From an uncultured Eggerthellaceae bacterium (lineage in GTDB: Bacteria > Actinomycetota > Coriobacteriia > Coriobacteriales > Eggerthellaceae): 64,000 nt of DNA. Each line of letters opens with the position of its first letter. Within the stretch, counting starts at the first letter, position 1. The stretch spans positions 124,001 through 188,000 of the forward strand of contig CALBGP010000001.1 in the NCBI GenBank assembly GCA_937892845.1, given 5' to 3'. Both the position numbers and the translations under genes were made by a program. Below, one piece after another: positions 7,697 to 16,519 of the stretch. The notes beneath the pieces were generated by a model. The model had not been told where the DNA came from. It was given only the letters and a program-made list of their open reading frames with translations, and ran no database searches.

Positions 7697-8899
7697 CTAT
7701 TCTTTTTCAGCCGGCGCAAGCGGCAGGAACTTCAGACCCAGCAGCAGCATGAGCACACCGAGGGCGAAGATGGAGATGACGATCCCGTACTCGATGGGCG
7801 TGGGAGCGTAGGCGAGGCCCTGGAATGCCGTTGCCATGGTATCAGACTCCCAGCCGACAAGCGTATGCGCCGTCATGACGGTGGGCAGATCGATGTTGGG
7901 GATCTGGAAGCCGCCGAAGATCAGCTGGATGCGCTTGCAGAAGATGCCGACGATGGCCAGCACGGAGGCGACGACGAGCAGCGGGTTGGTGCGCAGCTTC
8001 GGGACGAAGCAGATGGCGGCCGCGACCGCGCAGCCCGCGACCTCGGTCCAGAAGAACGGGGCGAGGGGGCCTGCGACGAGCATGGCCACGACGTCCATGC
8101 CGGAGCCCTGCGGGTAGCCGCTGGTGAGCAGGTCGCAGCCGAAGAAGTACAGGTCGACCACCAGGAAGGCGCCCAGGAGCTTGGCCATCCTGACCACATG
8201 GCGCTGGTCGAGCTCCAGATAGCCCGCGCGGCGCAGGGCCACCGCCAGGGCGAGGACGAGCGCGGTGCCGCACACGAGGGCGGAGCTGACGAACCAGGGG
8301 GCCAGCAGCGCGGTGTGCCAGAGCTCGTGGGATACGTTGAGGCCGAGGATCCAGGCGGTCACCGAGTGCACGAGCACGGCCACCACGAGCGCCGCCACGG
8401 AGACGGCGCGCAGCGCGGCGTGCCCCATCTTTCCGGCCTCGGCGCGCAGCTGGGCCCAGAGGTAGAACACCGACAGGACCAGGTAGATCGAGATCACGAG
8501 CACGTCCCACATCAGCGGGCTCGAGAGGTTGGAGTAGGCGAACAGCTCCCAGATGCGCAGGGGCTGGCCCAGGTCGACCACGATGAGGCCGACGGCGCAC
8601 ACGGTGCAGCAGATGGAGCTCCACACGGCGATCTTGGAGATGCCGCCGAAGCCCTCGATGCCGAAGGCCTTGGGCATCGAGGAGATGATCAGGCCGCCGG
8701 CGGACATGCCCACGAAGAACATGAACGAGGCGATGTAGAGGCCCCAGGAATCCAGGTTGCGCATGCCGGTCTGGATCAGGCCGCCCGTGAGCTGAAGCCC
8801 CCAGAGGGCCAAGCCGGCGGCCACGAGCACCGCGCACACGGCGATGCCGATGTTGAGTGCCCTCCCGCCGCGGGCGGGGGATTTGGCGTTGTCTGTCAT
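7697..8899 (-). CDS. NrfD/PsrC-type membrane anchor subunit
   Basis: A 400-residue integral membrane protein with about ten helices. It has the NrfD family look: SWGLYIASFMFFVGMSAGG in the second helix, then DLGQPLRIWELF and a long C-terminal set of helices. NrfD/PsrC proteins exchange electrons between menaquinol and the periplasmic ferredoxin subunit. It follows the ferredoxin gene by 19 bp with GGAG before ATG 8897-8899. The middle of the gene (about 7.88-8.88 kb) is far richer in GC, especially at third codon positions, than all neighbours, whereas its 3' end looks like the rest of the operon. Confidence 0.88.
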   Translation of the reverse strand: MTDNAKSPARGGRALNIGIAVCAVLVAAGLALWGLQLTGGLIQTGMRNLDSWGLYIASFMFFVGMSAGGLIISSMPKAFGIEGFGGISKIAVWSSICCTVCAVGLIVVDLGQPLRIWELFAYSNLSSPLMWDVLVISIYLVLSVFYLWAQLRAEAGKMGHAALRAVSVAALVVAVLVHSVTAWILGLNVSHELWHTALLAPWFVSSALVCGTALVLALAVALRRAGYLELDQRHVVRMAKLLGAFLVVDLYFFGCDLLTSGYPQGSGMDVVAMLVAGPLAPFFWTEVAGCAVAAAICFVPKLRTNPLLVVASVLAIVGIFCKRIQLIFGGFQIPNIDLPTVMTAHTLVGWESDTMATAFQGLAYAPTPIEYGIVISIFALGVLMLLLGLKFLPLAPAEKE

Positions 8900-8918
8900 T
8901 TCGATATCTCCTTCCCGC

Positions 8919-9542
8919 TTAGACGAGGTAGTAGACGGAGGGATTGGTGCCCTCTTCAGGTAGAAGCTGCATGTACTCGCGCTCGCGGATCAGCTTGCTC
9001 ACTTCGGATTCGGGATCGTCGAAGTCGCCGAAATAGCGGATGCGGGCGGGGCACACTTCGATGCAAGCAGGCTGAAGGCCCTGAGCGAGTCGATGCCAGC
9101 ACATGGTGCACTTCTCGACGGTATGCTTCTGATGGGTGGGGACGTTGAGGTCGCCCATCGCCTGACCGATGGCGTACTGGGGCTCTTCCCAATTGAAGGA
9201 ACGGATGCCGGTGTAGGGGCACGCAGCCATGCACATGCGGCAGCCGATGCACTTCTCGTAGTCCTGGCGGACGGCGCCGGTCACTTCGTCTTTATACGTC
9301 GCACCAACAGGGCACACCTTGACGCAGGCGGGGTTATCGCAATGCTGGCATGCGACGGGGATGTTTCCCATGGTAAGGTTCGGATAGGTACCGGAGGGGG
9401 TGTCGCGACCCTCGCCGCCCTCGGTAAGGATTCGGTTCCACCAGATGTTGTCAGGGATATTGTTTTCCACCTTGCATGCGACCGCGCAGGCATGGCAGGC
9501 AATGCAGGATGCCTGATCAATGACAAAGCCGAGACGTGTCAT
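8919..9542 (-). CDS. DmsB-like ferredoxin subunit with four [4Fe-4S] clusters
   Basis: A 207-residue iron-sulfur subunit of DMSO-reductase-type complexes. Four cysteine groups are visible: CIACHACAVACK at residues 13-24, CQHCDNPACVKVCP, CIGCRMCMAACP, and CTMCWHR with a distal CIEVCP. The length and layout match DmsB/NrfC/PsrB. Its ATG overlaps the stop of the catalytic subunit gene by one base (TAATG), indicating coupled translation and equal stoichiometry. It has no signal peptide and would be co-exported with the Tat-tagged catalytic subunit. Confidence 0.93.
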   Translation of the reverse strand: MTRLGFVIDQASCIACHACAVACKVENNIPDNIWWNRILTEGGEGRDTPSGTYPNLTMGNIPVACQHCDNPACVKVCPVGATYKDEVTGAVRQDYEKCIGCRMCMAACPYTGIRSFNWEEPQYAIGQAMGDLNVPTHQKHTVEKCTMCWHRLAQGLQPACIEVCPARIRYFGDFDDPESEVSKLIREREYMQLLPEEGTNPSVYYLV

Positions 9543-12079
9543 TACTTATCCTCTCCTTCCCATACGCGGATTTCGCAGAGAACGTCCATGAAGTTGTTGT
9601 TGACGCCGTACACGTCGTATTCCGTGGAGCTGAGCTCAGACCAGCCGCCGGATTTATGCTGATATCGCTGCCAACCTTTGGGATAGACCAGCGTACCCTT
9701 GCGGATTGCGTTGGAAACAACCGCCTTCGCAACTGCGGTGCCGCGGTCGTTGAAGCACTCGACATAGTCTCCGTCTTTGATGCCGCGGGCCTCAGCGTCT
9801 TCGGGATTGATCTTGACGAAGGGCTCGGGATCGAGCTCGCGCAGCAAGGGAGTGGAGAACCACTGCGAATGGACGCGATAGCGCGGACGTTCGCTCATGA
9901 GCACCAGCGGGTACTTCTCATAAAGCGGGTTCTCGGGCCATGCCTCCAGAGGCGGGAACCAGTGCGCCATGCGATCGCGTTCCACTTCTTCGGGAGTGGG
10001 CGTCTTGGAAGACAGCGCACGGACCGTGGGGGATTCGCGGTAGAACTCAAAGCGGCCGCTCGCAGTAGCGAAAACGCCGTCTTTGTAGGCCACATACGGA
10101 TCCTTCTCCGCATCACCGGGCAGGAAGCGAGCCTGCTTGCGCTCGCGCAGCGAAGCCATGTCGGTGCCGAAGGCCTCATTGACCGGACCGGAATAGACCT
10201 CTTCGAGAATCTGCTCATTGGTGAGCGTGAAGAAGTCACCAAGGCCCAGCTTTGCGGCAAGCTCGGAAACGATCTGGGTATCAGGCTTGCTTTCATACAG
10301 AGGATCGATGGCCTTTTCGCTGTAGTTGAGCGAATAGCACTGGCCCGCGTTGGCAACCTCTTCGAGCTCGAACCACTGAGCGATGGGCAGAACCATATCG
10401 GCATACAGAGCGGAATCAGTGAGTACGGAGTCGGCGACGACAACGTAATCCATCGCAGGAATGATGACATCGGTCCAGGCGTGGGTATCGGTATGGGTAT
10501 TCAGCGGATTGGCCGAGTAGATGTAAAGCATCTTGATGGGACACGGCGCACCGGCGAAGTTGCCCGTTTCCACAACATTCTTGAGGTCGACAGTGGGAAT
10601 GGTGGCACCCGTGCTTGCACCGGTGGGTGCGGTGTAGGCCGCATTGGCCCCGATATGGATGCCCCAGAAAGCACCGTAGGAAGCGCCATGCTTACCGAGG
10701 TTGCCCGTAAGCGCGCACAGAGTGAGGCCTGCCATGGTGGTATGGCCGCCGTTGTTGTACGCCTGAGGACCGTAGCCTTCGTAGTGATAGACAGGGCCAT
10801 CGATGCAGATGTCGGCAAGTTCGTAGAGGTCTTCGACCGGAATCTCGGTGAGCTCGGATACCTTTTCGGGCGTGAACCTGAGAATCTCCTCCTTGAGGAT
10901 CTCATACGCGGTACGGCACGCAACGCCCTCATGGTCGTAAGACCCCTCGATGGAGCACGCAACGCCGGGGCGGCACTCGATGAGCTTGCCTTCGGCGTCA
11001 AGCACCATGTAGGGATCATCCATGACCTCCAGCCCGGTAGTCGGGTTGACCACACCCGTGGGCATGGGCTCGACACCCGTATCGCTGCGACGCAGGAACA
11101 TGCCGGTGTCGCTGCGGACCAGGAAAGGCGCCACGGTATGGTTCATAAGGAAATCGACATCCTGGGCATTCTTTTCCAGCTCGATGTTCATCAGGCCGTA
11201 CTTCAGCGCCGTATCGGCACCGGGACGGATGGGAACCCATTTATCGGCCTTGGAGGCAACCTGCGTGAAAGTGGGATCGATGACCACCAGCTTGGTGCCG
11301 CCCTGCATGGCCTCTTTCACCAGATGCCAGTTCTGAACCTGAGCATCGGTGATGTTGGCACCCCATACCATGATGGTCTTGGCATTCTTGGCATCGGTGG
11401 GCTCATTGCCTTCCCACATGTGCAAGCCCATCATGGGATTGATGGTCGTGCCAGCGACGGCAATCATGCCATAGAAGCTTCCCATATCAAGACACGGGGA
11501 GATATTGCTGGCGTTCATGAGGTTGATCAGGCGGGTGTATGCGCTCGTGCAACCGCCGGACTGATTGCCGGACTGGGTCAAAAACGCAACGGCGCCGTTT
11601 CCGTACTGGGTCTGGATGGATTTGACCTTATCAGCGATTTCGGCAAGCGCTTCGTCCCACGTGACACGCTCCCACTCGCCAGCTCCGCGCTCAGTGCCGT
11701 CTACCCTGCGCATGGGGTACTGCAGACGCGCCGGATCATAGATCCTATGAACATGGGAAAGACCGCGCTGGCAGATGCGGCTATAGCACTCCTCGTTATA
11801 GGGAGCACGCGAAGTCTTGACCACCTTGCCATCGCGTACGTGGACGTTGAGATGGCAGAAACCGAAGCAGTTCGGACGGCATACACCGCGGAAGATCTGC
11901 TCCCCGGCATTTTCGGGCTGACCTGCAACGAATTCCCTTGACACGTCAACGGATTCGGGCGCAGATGCACAAGCCGCCAACGACATGGTGGCGGTAGCTC
12001 CCGCTGCTACGGCAGCGGTGGTTTTGAGAAAGCTCCTACGGGTTATTCCGCAGGCGTGAGAGCTGTTCTCTCCTGACAT
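9542..12079 (-). CDS. molybdopterin oxidoreductase catalytic subunit, Tat lipoprotein, DMSO-reductase family
   Basis: An 845-residue bis-MGD enzyme. Residues 13-18 (TRRSFL) form a twin-arginine signal, followed by a hydrophobic stretch and a lipobox ending at C37 (SLAAC), so the mature protein is probably a lipid-anchored extracellular enzyme. C67, C71, C75 and C103 (CX3CX3CX27C) would bind the FS0 cluster. The molybdopterin domain follows (TWDEALAEIADKVKSIQ; GANITDAQVQNWHLVKEAMQ; dinucleotide-binding C-terminus). ATG 12077-12079 follows GGGGGAGAA. The protein ligand of Mo cannot be assigned with confidence, so the terminal acceptor (S-oxide, N-oxide, or another oxyanion or organic substrate) is not predictable. 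Eggerthellaceae are known to carry many such reductases. Confidence 0.9.
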   Translation of the reverse strand: MSGENSSHACGITRRSFLKTTAAVAAGATATMSLAACASAPESVDVSREFVAGQPENAGEQIFRGVCRPNCFGFCHLNVHVRDGKVVKTSRAPYNEECYSRICQRGLSHVHRIYDPARLQYPMRRVDGTERGAGEWERVTWDEALAEIADKVKSIQTQYGNGAVAFLTQSGNQSGGCTSAYTRLINLMNASNISPCLDMGSFYGMIAVAGTTINPMMGLHMWEGNEPTDAKNAKTIMVWGANITDAQVQNWHLVKEAMQGGTKLVVIDPTFTQVASKADKWVPIRPGADTALKYGLMNIELEKNAQDVDFLMNHTVAPFLVRSDTGMFLRRSDTGVEPMPTGVVNPTTGLEVMDDPYMVLDAEGKLIECRPGVACSIEGSYDHEGVACRTAYEILKEEILRFTPEKVSELTEIPVEDLYELADICIDGPVYHYEGYGPQAYNNGGHTTMAGLTLCALTGNLGKHGASYGAFWGIHIGANAAYTAPTGASTGATIPTVDLKNVVETGNFAGAPCPIKMLYIYSANPLNTHTDTHAWTDVIIPAMDYVVVADSVLTDSALYADMVLPIAQWFELEEVANAGQCYSLNYSEKAIDPLYESKPDTQIVSELAAKLGLGDFFTLTNEQILEEVYSGPVNEAFGTDMASLRERKQARFLPGDAEKDPYVAYKDGVFATASGRFEFYRESPTVRALSSKTPTPEEVERDRMAHWFPPLEAWPENPLYEKYPLVLMSERPRYRVHSQWFSTPLLRELDPEPFVKINPEDAEARGIKDGDYVECFNDRGTAVAKAVVSNAIRKGTLVYPKGWQRYQHKSGGWSELSSTEYDVYGVNNNFMDVLCEIRVWEGEDK

Positions 12080-12214
12080 TTCTCCCCCTTCGACTATTCC
12101 ATGGATGCTGGAGAAACGGCCCATTGCGACACTTCCCCACATCCCCTCTTGCCGCACCCTTGCGGCATGTCGACCCCGCCAAGGGTCTGTGTCGCAGTTT
12201 GTCATACGCACACA

Positions 12215-12229
12215 AAATATTCAATATTT
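12215..12229. promoter_or_regulatory. 15-bp perfect palindrome upstream of the molybdoenzyme operon
   Basis: AAATATT-C-AATATTT is a perfect inverted repeat in an AT-rich patch about 135 bp before the catalytic subunit start. Next to it, TTTGTCA (12198-12204) and TGACAAA (12235-12241) form a second, offset inverted pair. On the minus strand a CATAAT -10-like hexamer lies beside it. The position suits an operator; no known consensus is claimed. Confidence 0.4.
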
Positions 12230-12312
12230 GCCAGTGACAAATTATGACAGTCTTTATCCTAGATCAAGAATAGAGGGCAGACAGAGGGGCCGGGACCTGC
12301 CAGCAAACGCAC

Positions 12313-12340
12313 GAACGGCCCGCAAGACCGCAGGCCGTTC
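12313..12340 (-). terminator. hairpin after the OPT transporter gene
   Basis: GAACGGCC (12313-12320) pairs with GGCCGTTC (12333-12340), 38 bp downstream of the transporter stop on the minus strand. There is no T-run, so it may be an intercistronic stem-loop or a weak terminator before the molybdoenzyme promoter. Confidence 0.4.
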
Positions 12341-12378
12341 GAAGATATCAATATGCGAGGATGAGGCTGTACGGGGTA

Positions 12379-14064
12379 TCAGAAGATCGCCATACCCATC
12401 ACGACAAGAGCTCCCACAACGCCTACGAGGCTCTCACCGCCGATGATGCCCGAAGCCACAGCCAAGCCCATGCTCTGCTCCTCATCCTTCGTCTTACCGA
12501 GCCCTTGAGACTTCCGCGCCGCAAACGCATTGTAGGCCAGACGGATCATACCACCCAAAAACGCCGTGAAGCTCAAATAGAACGGCAGGTACACGCCAAG
12601 ACCCAGCGTCATGCAGGGAAGCTTGAATGCCGCGAGCAGCAATCCGACGGCAATGCCGATGACGAATGCATTCATATCAGGTACGCCGCCCGCAAGCGCG
12701 GCAACCACGGAGGCCTGCGCTGCGACAAACGTCTTATCGGCGCCGAACGCACCGGGTCCGTACGCGGAAAGAAGGGCCACGAGAACAGCGGAGGCGACAA
12801 CGGCTCCGACAGTGGCTCCGATAGCCTGAGCAATCCATTGGTCGCGGGGATTCGTGCCAAGGATTGCGCCCGCACGGAAGTCATGCATGACATCGCCCGT
12901 CATACCGCAGGCAACGGCGACGACCGCAGCGATGAGGAACATCGAAAGAAGGCTCATGTCGTGGCAGAAAACCTGCACCATGAGCATGACCATGACGCCG
13001 AAAACCTCCATAGGGTCGATATTGGTCTGGCCAACGGACTGGCAGGCCATGAGAACGGCAAGCCACGCACCGAGCACCAGGAGAATCGAGGGGACAAGGC
13101 CCAAACCCAAGAAGATGGCGCCGATGCATGCTATGAGAGCGCTGATCAGCGGAGCGCCGATGCCCAGGAATTTGCCCTTCGCGTCAACGGTCGTCCGAAC
13201 ATCCCGTCCAGCCGCATCCCTGCGAGACCGGACGGATGCAACGACGCTGGGAACAAGCTGAACAATCAGGACGCCCAGGCCCGCGCCGAACATGAGGCCC
13301 ATACCGAGCGAAGACTTGATACCGCTGGCTGCGGCCAAATCCCACAGTCCCGCAGCAGTACCTCCCACCACGATGCCGAAATCACCGATGACCGCACCGA
13401 TGAACCACACAACGGCGGCAAGCGGTCCGATGATGAAGCCGACGCAGAACATCATTGGGGAATTGTAGATGCCGAAGGTAACACCAGGGATATTCACTCC
13501 CCCGGAGATAAGAGCAGGAAGTTTGAGGACATAATCCCTCAGAGCAGCATAAACGGCAGAAATCCCCATGAAGCCGAACAACGCTTTGCCCTGCTTGGAA
13601 GTGGCCTCATCAGAAGCCTTGAGGCTTTCCGCCGCAGCAACACCCATAGGATAAGGCAGGTCGGCCTTCTCGATGAAATGCTTGCGGAGGACGGCTGTGG
13701 CAACCAAGCCGATGGCCACACCCATCAAAGCGACGATGAGAATCTGCCAGAAACCGATACCTTCATCATTGCCGAGGATCCAGAATCCGGGAATGGTGAA
13801 CGCAAGACCGCCCGCGACCATGGCGCCAGCACTCATGGCGGTATGGGTCACATTGGCCTCATTGAGGGTGGTTTTTCCGAACATCTTGAGGAAGAACAAC
13901 GAAAGCAGCGCAGCGAAGATAATGGGCCACGGCAATGCGCCCAACTTCAATGCCACATAAAGAGAGCTTGCGGTGATTACTGCTGCGCCGATGGCTCCTA
14001 TGACCATGCCGCGAACGGTGAGCGCGGAACGATTCTTCTCGGGAGCCGGGTTTACTCCAGGCAC
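12379..14064 (-). CDS. OPT-family (oligopeptide/metal-chelate type) membrane transporter
   Basis: A 561-residue polytopic membrane protein with about 14 hydrophobic segments. The pattern NEANVTHTAMSAGAMVAGGLAF near residue 70, AAAESLKASDEATSK and a C-terminal LGGMIRLAYN fit bacterial OPT proteins, which move small peptides or metal chelates with ions. The start is GTG 14062-14064 with AAGGGA seven bases upstream. It is divergent from the CaiD-like gene and lies upstream of the molybdoenzyme operon, separated from it by a hairpin. The substrate cannot be read from sequence. Confidence 0.85.
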   Translation of the reverse strand: MPGVNPAPEKNRSALTVRGMVIGAIGAAVITASSLYVALKLGALPWPIIFAALLSLFFLKMFGKTTLNEANVTHTAMSAGAMVAGGLAFTIPGFWILGNDEGIGFWQILIVALMGVAIGLVATAVLRKHFIEKADLPYPMGVAAAESLKASDEATSKQGKALFGFMGISAVYAALRDYVLKLPALISGGVNIPGVTFGIYNSPMMFCVGFIIGPLAAVVWFIGAVIGDFGIVVGGTAAGLWDLAAASGIKSSLGMGLMFGAGLGVLIVQLVPSVVASVRSRRDAAGRDVRTTVDAKGKFLGIGAPLISALIACIGAIFLGLGLVPSILLVLGAWLAVLMACQSVGQTNIDPMEVFGVMVMLMVQVFCHDMSLLSMFLIAAVVAVACGMTGDVMHDFRAGAILGTNPRDQWIAQAIGATVGAVVASAVLVALLSAYGPGAFGADKTFVAAQASVVAALAGGVPDMNAFVIGIAVGLLLAAFKLPCMTLGLGVYLPFYLSFTAFLGGMIRLAYNAFAARKSQGLGKTKDEEQSMGLAVASGIIGGESLVGVVGALVVMGMAIF

Positions 14065-14459
14065 GATGGTTTCCCTTCAATCACGCGGCCGCCCTTTGCG
14101 GTCGCTGGTCAGAACATCCGTGAGCCGCACGAGTTTCCAGGCAAGTGGAAATGACCGCGGCTGCGCGGTCGGTGTGCGCATTATAGGCTCTCAACCCCGT
14201 CTTTCAAGAGTCATTGCGAAATTACTCGACAACTGGGGAGATTCTCGCAATTACTCATATACGAAAGTAATATTCCCAGCTCACAAGGATCTTCAACGGG
14301 AGTGATTACGGTACTCACTTTAATGGTATTTCGGGAATACTAAAAAACAAGCGATGCCCCCAAAGGGCCTGCGAGCATATTCTGAACCACGGTATGAATC
14401 GATTGGATTCCAATCATTCGCCAAAAGGTATGTCTGAGATTCTTTATCAAGGAGGAGCA
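14065..14459. promoter_or_regulatory. 395-bp divergent intergenic region with inverted repeats
   Basis: This AT-rich region separates the OPT gene (minus) from the CaiD-like gene (plus). It holds GATTGG-ATT-CCAATC (14401-14415), the distant inverted pair TATTCCC (14271-14277)/GGGAATA (14333-14339) and ATTACTC-type short direct repeats around 14220-14260. GGAGGAG at 14450-14456 is the ribosome site of the hydratase gene. No ORF is supported. Confidence 0.4.
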
Positions 14460-15245
14460 ATGGCAGATTACTATGGCACCGACACCGTCGTGTCCGACCT
14501 TCGCGAGGACGGTCTTCTGATCATCCGCATCAACCGCCCCGAGGTTGCCAACGCACTGAACGGTGTTACCTCTCGCGCCATGGAGAACATCATGAACCAG
14601 GCCGAGCTTGACCCCGCGGTCCGCGCAATCATCGTCACCGGCACCGGCAAGGTGTTCTGCGCTGGCGAGGACCTCTCTGAGCTCTCTGAAGGCGGCGAAT
14701 GCCAGACCGTTACCGAGCATGGCTTCGGCGGCCTGACCGCACGCCTGTGCTCCAAGCCCGTCATCGCCGCATGCAACGGCTCCGCAGCTGGCGGCGGCAT
14801 GGAAATCGCTGTCTCCTGCGATATGGTCGTTGCCGCTGAGAACGCCAAGTTCGGCTGCACCGAAGTCGGCCTGGGCATCATCGCCTCCACCGGCGGTCTG
14901 GTTCGCCTCGCTCGCGATATCAACCGCAAAGACTGCATGGAACTGCTGCTCACCGGCAAGAAGATCAAGGCTCCCGAGGCCAAGGCTCTGGGTCTGATCA
15001 ACTACGTCGTGCCTGCAGAAGAAGTCATGGACAAGGCCATCGAACTGGCCGAGCAGTGCCTCAAGAACGCTCCTCTGGCACTCAAGTGGACCAAGTACAT
15101 CGTGCATGCCGCTTCCCAGATGTCCGAAGAAGACGCAATGCGCTACAGCGATGCCGCTTATCGCTTCCTCGAGAAGACCGCGGACGGCATCGAAGGCCCC
15201 GCAGCCTTCGTTGAGAAGCGCGAGCCCCACTGGCAGGGCAAGTAA
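14460..15245 (+). CDS. caiD: enoyl-CoA hydratase, CaiD (crotonobetainyl-CoA hydratase)-like
   Basis: A 261-residue crotonase, the same length as E. coli CaiD as remembered. The crotonase oxyanion regions are visible (CAGEDLSELS near residue 65; GSAAGGGMEIAVSCD near 105; EVGLGIIASTGG near 135). The C-terminus, ending DGIEGPAAFVEKREPHWQGK, closely resembles the CaiD tail (EDAIEGPLAFAEKRDPVWKG, recalled). The expected reaction is reversible hydration of a 2-enoyl-CoA to a 3-hydroxyacyl-CoA. The start follows a GGAGGAG site; a longer ATG start 22 codons upstream is unlikely. It is the only plus-strand gene of the island and converges on the metallo-hydrolase, sharing a terminator with it. Arg codons are nearly all CGC, which suggests high expression. 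Confidence 0.85.
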   Translation: MADYYGTDTVVSDLREDGLLIIRINRPEVANALNGVTSRAMENIMNQAELDPAVRAIIVTGTGKVFCAGEDLSELSEGGECQTVTEHGFGGLTARLCSKPVIAACNGSAAGGGMEIAVSCDMVVAAENAKFGCTEVGLGIIASTGGLVRLARDINRKDCMELLLTGKKIKAPEAKALGLINYVVPAEEVMDKAIELAEQCLKNAPLALKWTKYIVHAASQMSEEDAMRYSDAAYRFLEKTADGIEGPAAFVEKREPHWQGK

Positions 15246-15302
15246 TCGGAATCTGAATTCCGCATCCTCCCTGCCTTCGGACAGGGAGGTGTCCGAGAAG
15301 GG

Positions 15303-15348
15303 AAACACCCCATGGCTGTCGGAGGGGTTCGAGCCATGGGGTGTTTTT
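15303..15348. terminator. strong bidirectional intrinsic terminator
   Basis: A perfect 15-bp stem (15303-15317 with 15332-15346) encloses a 14-nt loop and is followed by TTTTT on plus; the matching A-run gives a T-tract on minus. It closes the CaiD-like gene on plus and the metallo-hydrolase operon on minus. Confidence 0.92.
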
Positions 15349-16486
15349 ATTTCAGCCTATTGCGATTCGGAACGTAACGATAGACTCCATAGTCATCGAG
15401 AAGCCGGAGAACCTTCCCTTCCGCCATAAGATGCTGAAGCATCATGAACGCTTCAAGCAACGCATAGTAGCGAGACATGACCCCATGCTCTCGCCATTGA
15501 TTCCCATCTTCGCATCTAAGAAGCATCCTTGCTATCTGCTGACCGTTTGCAAACGGCGCTGACGCAACAGCGTCGTAGACCCTTTTGAGCTTGGCCTGCT
15601 TTTTTGCAACATTGGCCTCTATGACCCCATGAAACGATGACGCCGCGCACGAGGACACCCGAATACCACGCTCACCTTCAGCACCGCTTCGGGTCGCACA
15701 TGGTCCTTCGAGAACGTCTCCGTGGCCGGGAAACGCATACGCAACGGAAAGCCCCCTCAGCTCCTCCAAAGTGCGAAGATATCGCTCAACGCCATCTTCG
15801 ATACCGGGTTGAGAATCCAAAGAAGGAGCCGTATCCTCCAAGGCCGCATCGCCTGAGAACAAGATTCCCGTTCCAGCATCAAACAACGCAAGGTGATCCG
15901 CCGTATGACCCGGCGTACGAACAACCCGGAAAGAAAGCGACCCTACATCAACCGTATCGCCTTCATCGACGAAACGCATGTTCAAGCTGCGTTTTTCAAG
16001 CTTCGCAGATTCTGAATTTGCAGCCGCATACGAGCAGGCATCGTCCAAAGAGACCCCCATGGCACGCAACCGCCTGATGAACAGCCCCTGAAGCCCCGCA
16101 TCCTCCGTTCCGCGACGTCGGAAGGCTACTTCGCTCATGTAGAGAGGCGTAGAAAATCCCAGAACCTCGCAGAACAATTCAGCATGATCGAAATGCGAAT
16201 GCGTCATGAAAGCCTTCGCATGACGATGATCGAAGCCCACCGAACGCATCGCTTCAAGAAGCAGCCTTCTATTCCGAAGACCCTGTGCGCCCGAATCAAC
16301 CATAAGCCATTCGGAGCAGCTTTTGAGCAGATAGCAATTCGACTCCCCTCCCCCAAGATTGGAGAACGGGAGCCTCACGCGATATATTTCCGGATCAGAG
16401 CATACGCACTCACAGCATGGTTCGCAGCACAAAGGAACACATACCTCCTGCGGGATAAGATCAAACCTGATGCGCACCCCCGTCAC
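15347..16486 (-). CDS. metallo-beta-lactamase-fold hydrolase with Cys-rich N-terminus
   Basis: The zinc-binding core THSHFDH lies near residue 95, with a later RTPGHTADHLALFD and FSGDAAL and a final PGHGD, so a two-metal hydrolase of the glyoxalase-II/thioesterase-like branch is clear. The C-terminal 100 residues are helical and winged-helix-like, as in LACTB2-type proteins. At the N-terminus Cys residues occur at 16, 20, 21, 24, 25, 27 and 29, an unusual metal- or cluster-binding-looking patch. The GTG at 16486 has no ribosome site; a TTG at 16430-16432 sits 11 bases after GGAGG and may be the true start, still keeping six of the cysteines. Last gene of the cai-like operon. It may hydrolyse a pathway CoA thioester, which is inferred. 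Confidence 0.8.
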   Translation of the reverse strand: MTGVRIRFDLIPQEVCVPLCCEPCCECVCSDPEIYRVRLPFSNLGGGESNCYLLKSCSEWLMVDSGAQGLRNRRLLLEAMRSVGFDHRHAKAFMTHSHFDHAELFCEVLGFSTPLYMSEVAFRRRGTEDAGLQGLFIRRLRAMGVSLDDACSYAAANSESAKLEKRSLNMRFVDEGDTVDVGSLSFRVVRTPGHTADHLALFDAGTGILFSGDAALEDTAPSLDSQPGIEDGVERYLRTLEELRGLSVAYAFPGHGDVLEGPCATRSGAEGERGIRVSSCAASSFHGVIEANVAKKQAKLKRVYDAVASAPFANGQQIARMLLRCEDGNQWREHGVMSRYYALLEAFMMLQHLMAEGKVLRLLDDYGVYRYVPNRNRLK

Positions 16487-16519
16487 GCGGAGATGCGCAT
16501 CATCGATACGAGAACGTAT

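Noticed and set aside
9536..11941. 801-codon open frame opposite the molybdoenzyme gene
   Set aside because: Shadow of the minus-strand catalytic subunit, whose motifs are clear.
12246..12262. FNR-like site (TTGATCTAGGATAAA on minus) upstream of the molybdoenzyme operon
   Set aside because: Only the first half fits TTGAT-N4-ATCAA; the second half has GATAA, so the match is too weak to call.
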